A DNA stretch of 23,373 nt from Oscillospiraceae bacterium (lineage in GTDB: Bacteria; Bacillota; Clostridia; UMGS1840; HGM11507): NCBI GenBank assembly GCA_015068525.1, contig SVKJ01000023.1, positions 1-23,373 on the forward strand, written 5' to 3'. The stretch's first letter is position 1, and each line of letters begins with the position of its first letter. Positions 8,881 to 15,308 of the stretch are shown here, one piece after another. Under the pieces are notes generated by a model. The model saw only the letters and a list, made by a program, of their open reading frames with translations, did not search any database and was not told the DNA's origin. A program made the translations under genes and the position numbers.

Positions 8881-10449
8881 TTATGATATATCTACTGTTA
8901 TTTTACCGCAAGGTGTAAATTTTCCCTTTAAGGCATCTATTATATATTTATCGCAATCTGCCCCGTAAGGTGTTGTTATAATTCTTTTTGCTCCCTTAAA
9001 CTTTGAAAGTTCATAAGGATTGCCTACATGTATTATGGCAGCAGTTTTATTAAGGTTTGCCTGAATTAAACTTTCTGCTCTTTTTGTTATATTATCGCTT
9101 CCTAAATAACTTGAAGTTTTGCAGAATATGTAAAAAATCACCTCGTCAGATTTTGAAATTTTATCACATACACTTTCAATTTCTATCTGGTTTGGAAACT
9201 CATTTATTAAAACAACCTCGGAACCAGGGAACGCTTTTAAAAACTCTTCTTTCTTTTTTAACACGTTTTCTTTTGAGTAAAGATAAGATGCTTCAAGTTC
9301 ACGGCTCATTCCCATATCTTCATATGAGTTTTCGTGGAATAAAACAAATAATTTTTTTGTATCAAAGTCAAGCTGAGGTGTTATCCCATCTTCATTTTTA
9401 ATAAAGGAAATACTTTTCATTTTAGCCTGTTCCACTATATTTTCAAGTTCCTCAGGAACTTCTTTAGATGTTGCACTCTTAAGAGTTCTTTTTTGTGCTT
9501 TTATTACATGCCTTACCGCATCGTCAAGTCTTTCATCTGTTATGATACCTTTTTTATAAGCTTCTAAAAGATACTCAAAACTTTCTTTAAAACTTAACCT
9601 GTAATTAGGCAGAACCATATCATTACCTGCTTTTATGGCAAGTCCCAAACATTCTTTTTCGCCATAGTTCTGAACAATTGCCATCATTGCAAGTGAGTCG
9701 GTCATGATAACTTCGTCAAACCCTTCATCTCTTATTAAGTCGATTACTTTTTTAGATAAAGATGCCACATACTCGTTATCTACCTTCTCAAACAGGCAAT
9801 GCCCTGTCATAATACCCGATAAGTCAACTTTTTTCATTGCATTTGTGTACGGTACGATATCTTTTTTTATAAGTTCCTCTTTAGTAAGGTGCGAAACCCC
9901 TATTTGCATATGCATATCGCACTTAATATCACTTCCGCCGGGGAAATGCTTTGCGGTTACAATCATACCCTCGTCCTGAAAACCGCGTATCATTTCGGTT
10001 GAAAAATCAGAAAGATAGGAAATATCATCTCCGAAACAGCGGGATATTTTACAAACTGAATCTTTGACAGGTAAATCTACCACAGGTCCCCATGCGACAT
10101 TGACTCCTTCTTTTTTTGCTTCAATTGCTGTAACTCTTCCTAAGTTATATGCAAATTCAAGTTCTCCTGACGACGCAATTCCCATAGGAACGGGAAATCT
10201 GAATTTACCGCCCGGATATCCGTTTTCCATATCGGCACATATAAGTATCGGATAGTCGGCATTTTTTTTCACTTCTTCGATAAATTCTTTATATCCTTCT
10301 CCGAAACACATCTGAATACCGCCGACGGCCCTCTTTTTTACCATTTCAAGTATATAATTTTTGTCTTCTTCATCAACATAAGCTCTTGCAACTATAAGAT
10401 GTCCAATCTTTTGTTCAAGAGTCATATTTTCAAGTTTTAATTCCTGCAT
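8881..10449 (-). CDS. GH3 family hydrolase, NagZ-type (beta-N-acetylhexosaminidase-like)
   Basis: Removes a beta-linked terminal sugar, classically GlcNAc in NagZ enzymes. The N-terminal barrel (residues ~5-325) carries the family signatures: MTLEQKIGHLIV, CADMENG, GVNVAWGPVVDL, and KHFPGGSDIKCDMH at 167-180. The last His (H180) matches the His of the NagZ acid/base dyad, in which His replaces the usual Glu. IMTDSLAMMA supplies the nucleophile Asp251. Residues ~340-522 form a second alpha/beta domain, as in the two-domain NagZ of Bacillus. The canonical KHFPGHG is KHFPGGS here, a modest change, so another beta-glycosidase specificity is possible. There is no signal peptide, so it is probably cytoplasmic. 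ATG 10449 follows GGGAG by 10 nt. It is first in its operon, 28 nt before the sugar-binding protein gene and divergent from an AraC gene. Confidence 0.88.
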   Translation of the reverse strand: MQELKLENMTLEQKIGHLIVARAYVDEEDKNYILEMVKKRAVGGIQMCFGEGYKEFIEEVKKNADYPILICADMENGYPGGKFRFPVPMGIASSGELEFAYNLGRVTAIEAKKEGVNVAWGPVVDLPVKDSVCKISRCFGDDISYLSDFSTEMIRGFQDEGMIVTAKHFPGGSDIKCDMHMQIGVSHLTKEELIKKDIVPYTNAMKKVDLSGIMTGHCLFEKVDNEYVASLSKKVIDLIRDEGFDEVIMTDSLAMMAIVQNYGEKECLGLAIKAGNDMVLPNYRLSFKESFEYLLEAYKKGIITDERLDDAVRHVIKAQKRTLKSATSKEVPEELENIVEQAKMKSISFIKNEDGITPQLDFDTKKLFVLFHENSYEDMGMSRELEASYLYSKENVLKKKEEFLKAFPGSEVVLINEFPNQIEIESVCDKISKSDEVIFYIFCKTSSYLGSDNITKRAESLIQANLNKTAAIIHVGNPYELSKFKGAKRIITTPYGADCDKYIIDALKGKFTPCGKITVDIS

Positions 10450-10479
10450 AAATACACTCTCCCAATTTTGCTTATTTTA

Positions 10480-10488
10480 ATTGTAGCA
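10480..10488 (-). promoter_or_regulatory. Extended -10 promoter for the GH3/solute-binding protein operon
   Basis: Read on the minus strand the site is TGC TACAAT, an extended -10 about 30 nt before the GH3 start codon. A TTGAAT lies only 10 nt upstream, too close for a standard -35, so the TG extension probably carries the promoter. The predicted transcription start is near 10473. Confidence 0.5.
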
Positions 10489-10561
10489 TATACAAATTCA
10501 AGGCATCATAAAAAATATAAATACATGTAAAATTTTCGAACATTCATTTATGTTTTTTTAG

Positions 10562-10590
10562 TTGACAAATTGCTTAATATATATTAAGGT
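10562..10590 (+). promoter_or_regulatory. Promoter for the divergent AraC gene
   Basis: A perfect -35 TTGACA (10562-10567) is followed 17 nt later by a weak -10 TAAGGT (10585-10590). Transcription would begin near 10597, giving a very short leader before the ribosome binding site AGAGGTG. The -35 is convincing; the -10 is a best guess in an AT-rich stretch. Confidence 0.45.
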
Positions 10591-10611
10591 ATAAAAAAAG
10601 AGGTGAATTTT

Positions 10612-11412
10612 ATGAACAAAAAGAACTTCGACATAATAGCAGGAAAAGAGATAAATGTTATAAAGCCTTCATATACAGGCTGGCAGAACTGGATAAATGA
10701 AAGAGAACCCCATAATTATGGGCATTTAGACTTTATCACTTCAGGACAAATTAAAATTACAATAGATGATAAGACATACACTGTAGGAAAAAATCAGATA
10801 CTTGCTATTCCTAAGAACAAGTATTACTATTCTAAAGTGTGGGGAGATTATTCGTATTTTTCTTTTATTTTTGATTATGAAACAGGCAGTAAAGATACTG
10901 ATTTCCCGTTCCCCGTTTGTTTTGAAACGGAAAATATTCAGTATTTTTTAGACAAATACAAAAGTGCGTACAATCTTAACATTATAAAACCATACGGCTA
11001 CAAGATTAAAACAAGAGAGATTTTTTATGATGTTTTAAATAAAATATGTGAAGAAAATTATAATAAAACGTTTTTTAACAGCGGCTGTTATTCAATCAGA
11101 AAAAGCATTGAATTTATAGATAAAAATTATACTAATCCTGACCTTACATTGCAACAGGTTGCTGATATATCAAGTATTACAGACACTCATTTTCGAAGAA
11201 TTTTCAAAAGTTTTTACGGAATGACTCCTGTAACATACATCAATAAATTACGTTTAAGCAAAGCCAAAACTTTACTTGCCAACACTAATTTATCAATTGA
11301 GCAAATTTCATTAAAATGCGGATTTAACGAATACTCATATTTTACAAGACTTTTCAAAAAACAATTCGGGCAGACTCCAACAAATTATCGTGAAGAAAAC
11401 AAAAAAATATAA
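10612..11412 (+). CDS. AraC family transcriptional regulator with cupin sensor domain
   Basis: The frame can be opened at a GTG at 10603, but that codon is part of the ribosome binding site AGAGGTG (10599-10605). ATG 10612, 6 nt further, is the likely start, giving 266 residues (MNKKNFDIIAGKEINVI). The N-terminal ~140 residues form a cupin-type ligand pocket: HNYGHLDFITSGQIKITI, then YTVGKNQILAIPKNKYYY. The last ~100 residues hold the double helix-turn-helix: LTLQQVADISSITDTHFRRI, then IEQISLKCGFNEYSYFTRLF, ending FGQTPTNYRE. It is divergent from the NagZ-type GH3 operon across 162 nt and probably activates it in response to a sugar. The ligand is not predictable. Confidence 0.9.
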   Translation: MNKKNFDIIAGKEINVIKPSYTGWQNWINEREPHNYGHLDFITSGQIKITIDDKTYTVGKNQILAIPKNKYYYSKVWGDYSYFSFIFDYETGSKDTDFPFPVCFETENIQYFLDKYKSAYNLNIIKPYGYKIKTREIFYDVLNKICEENYNKTFFNSGCYSIRKSIEFIDKNYTNPDLTLQQVADISSITDTHFRRIFKSFYGMTPVTYINKLRLSKAKTLLANTNLSIEQISLKCGFNEYSYFTRLFKKQFGQTPTNYREENKKI

Positions 11413-11423
11413 AAAATTAACAT

Positions 11424-11738
11424 CCAATAGACGCAAAAAGACCACACCCATAAGCAGATGCGTTAGTATCCGAACTCGTTTCTTGTCGGATTTTTTCGCC
11501 ACTGCATCGTTAAAATACTCGCAAATATGTTAATATTCGCTGTGTTTTTGCCTTGCATTGCCTGAAAAAATCCAGACAATAAATTCAAGGAACCATAAAC
11601 CTTTAAAATTCGAGATTTTTTTAGGCGGAAGATTTCGATAATACGAGGTATATCAAAATCGACAACGACAAAAAAGCCGGATTTTAAAGGTTTTGGCGGG
11701 TTCGGATATTAACGCATCTGCTTAAGCGTCCATTATGG
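11424..11738. repeat. Inverted-repeat (MITE-like) element filling the 380 bp gap after the AraC gene
   Basis: The gene-free stretch 11413-11793 holds this element and a terminator. Its 28-nt arms, 11451-11478 (TAAGCAGATGCGTTAGTATC then CGAACTCG) and 11697-11724, are reverse complements with two mismatches. Outside them are AATAGACGC on the left and the complement of AATGGACGC on the right, as if one longer arm were interrupted on the left by ~17 nt. Inside, ACCTTTAAAATTCG (about 11599) pairs with the segment around 11677-11691, and GCAAATAT/ATATTCGC makes a small hairpin near 11521-11540. No coding frame is seen. A non-autonomous transposable element is the simplest reading; a structured RNA is the alternative. 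Confidence 0.7.
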
Positions 11739-11752
11739 CGATATAAATAGTC

Positions 11753-11789
11753 AAAACCCCATCTAACCTTTTGGTTAAATGGGGTTTTT
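11753..11789. terminator. Bidirectional rho-independent terminator
   Basis: CCCCATCTAACC and GGTTAAATGGGG form a 12-bp stem with one mismatch and a 4-nt loop, flanked by AAAA and TTTTT. It ends 5 nt from the stop codon of the second Gfo/Idh gene. It serves that operon on the minus strand and can stop read-through from the AraC side on the plus strand. Confidence 0.88.
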
Positions 11790-11793
11790 GATT

Positions 11794-12663
11794 TTAAATA
11801 TATATTTCTTTATCTTCTTTTAAAGATTTTTCAATCGCATTTAAAAGATATACTGATTTGGTAAGTTCGTCAAGAGTTAAAGGCATTTTTTTCGTTTTAA
11901 TCATTTCAACAAATTTCCTTAAACCAAGTTCATAAGTAAGTACTGTTCCATGAATATCTTTGGTTACAATATCCTTATCCCCATAAACTGTTATATGACG
12001 TTTAGGGCATTTTTCGTTAAAGGAAGCATTTACAAGTTTATCTTCATATTTAAATATAACCGATGTATTACCCGGTGCAACTGATTTTGCAGTTACGCTT
12101 TTAACATCATATCCGAAAACTGCAAGCATTATTTCAACTAAATGCGGACCATAGAAGAATATTCCGTCATAAACATTTTCGGTATTTGCAGGAAAGTTTA
12201 ACGTTCCACCTGTTATATTGCCAAGTGCCCCTGTGTTTATAATATCCTTTAAGCCTTCAATTGCATAATGATATTTTACTGTTGAGCCACCTGTTATAAG
12301 GATATTATTTTTTTCACACAATTCTTTTAAAATTTTAATATTTTCAACTGATTTACAGACTGGTTTATCCATAAAAACAGGGATTTTAGCATCGGCAAAT
12401 TTTAAGAATGCATCTACATGCATATCTCCGTATCTGTGCAAAATCATAACAGCATCTACTTTGCCAATCATATCCTCAGGATTTTCATAAATCTCAGTAA
12501 TCCCGCCTTTTTTGGCAGTTTCCTCCAAGTGTTCTTTTGTATCATCGTTACCGCAAAGAGCAGTAATTCTTACTTCATCGCCAAATGCTTTATCAAGATT
12601 ACATATTCTTATAAAATTTGATGTATGCGTACTTTGAGTACCGATAGCACCTATTCTTATCAT
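11794..12663 (-). CDS. Gfo/Idh/MocA family oxidoreductase (divergent, 289 aa)
   Basis: An NAD(P)-dependent sugar or inositol dehydrogenase-like protein. The N-terminal Rossmann part starts MIRIGAIGTQSTHTSNFIRI: the usual GxGxxG loop is altered to GAIGTQST. The family EKP motif is present as DKP (residues 99-101, in PVFMDKPVCKS). STVKYHYAIEGLKDIINTGA and YDGIFFYGPHLVEIMLAVFG correspond to the C-terminal sheet domain; the GPHLVEIM segment holds a His at the usual active-site position. At 289 residues it is shorter than the typical 330-390. The RBS AAAGGGTGA precedes ATG 12663, and the gene starts 2 nt after its upstream partner ends, so translation is probably coupled. The altered loop and short length suggest specialised chemistry or a partner subunit. 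Substrate unknown. Confidence 0.85.
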   Translation of the reverse strand: MIRIGAIGTQSTHTSNFIRICNLDKAFGDEVRITALCGNDDTKEHLEETAKKGGITEIYENPEDMIGKVDAVMILHRYGDMHVDAFLKFADAKIPVFMDKPVCKSVENIKILKELCEKNNILITGGSTVKYHYAIEGLKDIINTGALGNITGGTLNFPANTENVYDGIFFYGPHLVEIMLAVFGYDVKSVTAKSVAPGNTSVIFKYEDKLVNASFNEKCPKRHITVYGDKDIVTKDIHGTVLTYELGLRKFVEMIKTKKMPLTLDELTKSVYLLNAIEKSLKEDKEIYI

Positions 12664-12665
12664 TT

Positions 12666-13655
12666 TTATTCACCCTTTATATATTGTGTTTTCCTTTGTC
12701 TTAAATAGTCTGCAATTTCAACCGACTGAACGCCTGATTCCAAATCGCATGTTGGCTTAGCACCGCTTCTTATAAGTTCAAAGAACAGACGGTTTTCATC
12801 ATAAAATCCGCTTAGTTCAAACATTTCTTCACTGTCTGAAAGATCAGTTCCTGAAATATCGCAAATAATTTCTTTATCTTTTATAACTCTTAATCTACCC
12901 GGAGCATCAGGACCTCCCCAGAACGGAAGTTCAACAAAATATGATTCATTAAGGGTATTAACAGTAATTCTTTCTATAATTGCACCACCCATTGGTACTA
13001 AAGAAATCTGACCGAATGCACCGTTTTCAAACTCACAGTCAAGATAGAAATTAGAAACAGTGTCCCCTATATCTTTAAGTTCCTGATATCTTATATTTAT
13101 ATTTTTATAGTCTGCTCCGATAATGTCCTTTGTTACATCAATTGCATGAATTGCTGTTGTAGCAAAATCAGCATCTTTTCTTTTATTTCTGTACATCTGA
13201 TATGTAATGTTATATATTTTTTTGCCACAAAGTAATTCTTTTAATTTAAGAATTAAAGGTGTATATCTTCTGTTAAAAGCAGTTCTTATAAATAAATCTT
13301 TATGTTCTTCTGCTTCTTTTATTATTTCATAAACCTCATCTTTATTAAGTCCGGGAGGTTTTTCCAAAATTATATTATATCCTTTTTTTATAATACTTAC
13401 CGCCAAATCTTTTGTGAACTTAACAGGACACATAAGGGACACAACGTCAGGCTTTTCGTTATCAAGCATTTCATTATAATCTGTATAACATTTTAAAAAT
13501 CCGAATGTTTCCTTAAATTGCTCTGCTTTTTCTTTATCTAAATCACAGCAGGCAGTAAGTTCGACATCCTTATAATCTTCATAATATTTTTTAAATGCAG
13601 GGCCGTGACCGTTTGTTGCCATGCCTCCGCATCCTACAACGCAAATTTTAAACAT
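12666..13655 (-). CDS. Gfo/Idh/MocA family oxidoreductase (329 aa)
   Basis: A dehydrogenase or related redox enzyme acting on sugars or cyclitols with NAD(P). The N-terminus MFKICVVGCGGMATNG carries the dinucleotide-binding GxGGxA loop (residues 8-13). CCDLDKEKAEQF follows the second strand, with acidic D38/D40 suggesting NAD rather than NADP. NIILEKPPGLN contains the EKP motif (98-100). FNRRYTPLILKLKELL and TTAIHAIDV lead into the C-terminal domain; the AIHAID His is the likely active-site His. Length is normal for the family. ATG 13655 has AAGGAAGGG upstream and its own strong promoter. It is the first gene of a two-gene operon with the shorter paralogue. Product and substrate cannot be named from sequence. 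Confidence 0.9.
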   Translation of the reverse strand: MFKICVVGCGGMATNGHGPAFKKYYEDYKDVELTACCDLDKEKAEQFKETFGFLKCYTDYNEMLDNEKPDVVSLMCPVKFTKDLAVSIIKKGYNIILEKPPGLNKDEVYEIIKEAEEHKDLFIRTAFNRRYTPLILKLKELLCGKKIYNITYQMYRNKRKDADFATTAIHAIDVTKDIIGADYKNINIRYQELKDIGDTVSNFYLDCEFENGAFGQISLVPMGGAIIERITVNTLNESYFVELPFWGGPDAPGRLRVIKDKEIICDISGTDLSDSEEMFELSGFYDENRLFFELIRSGAKPTCDLESGVQSVEIADYLRQRKTQYIKGE

Positions 13656-13693
13656 TTAAACCCTTCCTTTTCGTTAAAATATCTTTCTTATAC

Positions 13694-13721
13694 ATTATAC
13701 CACATTGAAAAAATAAGTCAA
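13694..13721 (-). promoter_or_regulatory. Strong sigma-A type promoter for the Gfo/Idh operon
   Basis: On the minus strand: TTGACT, a 16-nt spacer, then a perfect TATAAT. The -10 ends 38 nt before the start codon at 13655. This is the clearest promoter of the window. Confidence 0.8.
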
Positions 13722-13781
13722 TCAAAAAAGCTATTTATTAAGGTAATACAATAAGGTGGATTTTTATATTTTTGTAGTTTT

Positions 13782-13825
13782 AAAAAATGCACCAAAAAGG
13801 TTAGAGTCCTTTTTAGTGCATTTTT
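13782..13825 (-). terminator. Rho-independent terminator of the helical-bundle gene
   Basis: AAAAATGCACCAAAAAGG and CCTTTTTAGTGCATTTTT form a ~17-bp stem with one mismatch and a 7-nt loop, ending in T-runs on both strands. It starts 3 nt after the stop codon of the 144-residue gene and may work in both directions. Confidence 0.88.
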
Positions 13826-13828
13826 CTT

Positions 13829-14263
13829 CTAAAGATAACTTCTTATATCTATTGCCAGTTCTTCCTCAAGATTTATTAAACGTTTGCAGATATCTTTTGA
13901 AACCTCATCTGCCGCTTCATACTTATTAAGATATTTATTAAGGGATTTTACTCCCATATTACATCCGTCAGTCATAAGGTCGGCTATTGTCTCATCTGAC
14001 TCATTCATTGCAAGTTTAACATTTGTTTTTACCCATGACATACTTTTAGCCATAACGGCAGGCTCTTTTCCGTCGTCATTATACTTATCTAAAAGTTCCC
14101 TGATTTCATCTTCGAGTTTAATATGCTCGTTTTTGCATTTTTGCAGTTTTTCTTTTAAATTTCCGTTCTCAACATACTCTGTTACATCGTCTATTGAAGA
14201 AATACCCATTTTAACGCCTGCATCACACTCTCTTAGAAGTTTTACTGTATCCTGTTCAACCAT
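13829..14263 (-). CDS. Small helical-bundle protein, DUF2383/ferritin-like
   Basis: A 144-residue, soluble, highly charged, almost wholly alpha-helical protein without signal peptide. Four helical blocks can be seen: residues ~3-30 (QDTVKLLRECDAGVKMGISS), ~32-62, ~66-98 (AVMAKSMSWVKTNVKLAMNE) and ~100-143. The spacing, the early Cys-Asp-Ala-Gly stretch and the GCNMGVKSLNKYLNKYE segment recall the DUF2383/PA2169 four-helix bundles of unknown function. The assignment is by pattern only. ATG 14263 has AAGGAA about 11 nt upstream. It is transcribed alone, from its own promoter to its own terminator. Role unknown; stress or metal association is only a family-level guess. Confidence 0.75.
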   Translation of the reverse strand: MVEQDTVKLLRECDAGVKMGISSIDDVTEYVENGNLKEKLQKCKNEHIKLEDEIRELLDKYNDDGKEPAVMAKSMSWVKTNVKLAMNESDETIADLMTDGCNMGVKSLNKYLNKYEAADEVSKDICKRLINLEEELAIDIRSYL

Positions 14264-14285
14264 TATAATTACATTCCTTTCTGAT

Positions 14286-14315
14286 ATTATAATATAATTA
14301 TTCCCGATTTATCAA
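14286..14315 (-). promoter_or_regulatory. Promoter for the helical-bundle gene
   Basis: On the minus strand: TTGATA, 18-nt spacer, TATAAT. The -10 lies 22 nt before the start codon at 14263, so the leader is very short (~15 nt). Confidence 0.6.
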
Positions 14316-14352
14316 ATGTAATGCTAAATTTTTATATTAAGTTTTACATATC

Positions 14353-14387
14353 AAAAAGAACTCCAACCATCAGTACAGGCTCTTTTT
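14353..14387 (-). terminator. Possible terminator overlapping the end of the AraC gene
   Basis: Minus-strand AAAAAGAGCC pairs with GGTTGGAGTTCTTTTT across a loop, ending in a T-run. The stop codon of the AraC gene (14370-14372) lies inside the hairpin. The stem is interrupted, so the call is tentative. Confidence 0.4.
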
Positions 14388-15155
14388 ATATTGCGAAGGA
14401 GTTTTTAAAAAATGTTTTTTAAAAGAACGGCAAAATGTATTTACCGAATTATATCCAGAATCAAAAGCAATTTCGGTTAAAGTTTTATCGGTACTTCTTA
14501 TTAAAAAAGCTGCATATTCACTCCTCACCCCTCCCAGATAAGTCTTAAACGGAATTTTAAGACGGTCACTGAACAAATGTGCTATATAAGATGGGTGGTA
14601 ACCAAACACTTTGGCTATATAATTTATGGATAATGGTTCTTTGAAATTTAAATCAATAAAGGATATTATTTTAGAGGGCAATTCCAGATTATCCTTAGAT
14701 GATATAAGTTCCAGATTACATAGCAAATGAGAAAGTATAATATAAGTCCATCCTAAAAGTTCAATGTCATCTTTTGCGGTTAATACTTTTTTAAATGCAT
14801 ACTTGGTATTTTTGGAAATCTTATCTGATGGAATAAATGGAGTTACAGGATATTTTCCTATTATGTCAGCCGTATTTTCGGTAAGTAAATCAGTACTGCA
14901 TATTATTGCAAGAGTTTCGCCATCATTACAGGACAAACTGTCATTTTCTATATACTCATGAATAGTATTCGGAAAAATTACAACCGCTTCCCCCTTTTTT
15001 AAAGTATAAATCTTTTCGCCCACTTTAACATTTTGAATTCCCGAAAAACAATAAACTACTTCCAGATGATTGTGAAAATGAGAAGGATAACTATAAGATT
15101 TATTTTTATAAGATGTAAATATTTTTTGATTTTTATTTTCAAAATAAGGACGCAT
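14370..15155 (-). CDS. AraC family transcriptional regulator
   Basis: A 261-residue regulator. The N-terminal cupin has a His-rich entrance (YSYPSHFHNHLEVVYCFSG, residues 21-39) followed by YTLKKGEAVVIFPNTIHEYI, the classic HxHxxxE...P..xH pattern of sugar-sensing AraC proteins. The C-terminal ~100 residues give two helix-turn-helices: LSINYIAKVFGYHPSYIAHL, and LTEIAFDSGYNSVNTFCRSF, ending LKTPSQYKK. ATG 15155 follows GAGG by 8 nt. It is divergent from the GH3 beta-glucosidase gene across 153 nt and has its own promoter, so it likely controls that enzyme. The inducer is unknown. Confidence 0.9.
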   Translation of the reverse strand: MRPYFENKNQKIFTSYKNKSYSYPSHFHNHLEVVYCFSGIQNVKVGEKIYTLKKGEAVVIFPNTIHEYIENDSLSCNDGETLAIICSTDLLTENTADIIGKYPVTPFIPSDKISKNTKYAFKKVLTAKDDIELLGWTYIILSHLLCNLELISSKDNLELPSKIISFIDLNFKEPLSINYIAKVFGYHPSYIAHLFSDRLKIPFKTYLGGVRSEYAAFLIRSTDKTLTEIAFDSGYNSVNTFCRSFKKHFLKTPSQYKKSLY

Positions 15156-15186
15156 GACTATTACCTCATAAAATCTATTTTATATA

Positions 15187-15216
15187 AGTATAACATAAAA
15201 AAGTGACTAATTACAA
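15187..15216 (-). promoter_or_regulatory. Promoter for the AraC gene
   Basis: Minus strand: TTGTAA, 18-nt spacer, TATACT, with TG one base before the -10 (extended -10). The leader to the start codon at 15155 is ~25 nt. Confidence 0.55.
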
Positions 15217-15250
15217 TAAAAAAGCATATTTTGGTGAAAAATACATTGGA

Positions 15251-15278
15251 TTATGGCTTGAATAAAATATTAAAAATG
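15251..15278 (+). repeat. Upstream copy of the GH3 3'-end sequence (direct repeat)
   Basis: TTATGGCTTGAATAAAAT at 15251-15268 is identical to 17601-17618, the last codons and stop of the GH3 gene. ATATTAAAAATG (15267-15278) is also repeated downstream at 17627-17638. Read in frame, the upstream copy gives FGEKYIGLWLE and stop, closely like the ILWLE-stop end of GH3. It looks like the remnant 3' tip of a lost GH3 copy. Confidence 0.65.
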
Positions 15279-15285
15279 CTACAAT
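15258..15285 (+). promoter_or_regulatory. Promoter for the GH3 beta-glucosidase gene
   Basis: TTGAAT (15258-15263), 16-nt spacer, TACAAT (15280-15285) with a TGC extension just before it. The -35 falls inside the repeated GH3-tail sequence. The ribosome binding site AAGGAG is at 15293-15298. Confidence 0.5.
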
Positions 15286-15308
15286 TAGAAAAAAGGAGTG
15301 ATAATGCT

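Noticed and set aside
13884..14297. 137-residue plus-strand frame
   Set aside because: Mirror of the helical-bundle gene on the minus strand; Ser/Ile-rich composition typical of an antisense shadow, and it overlaps that gene's promoter.
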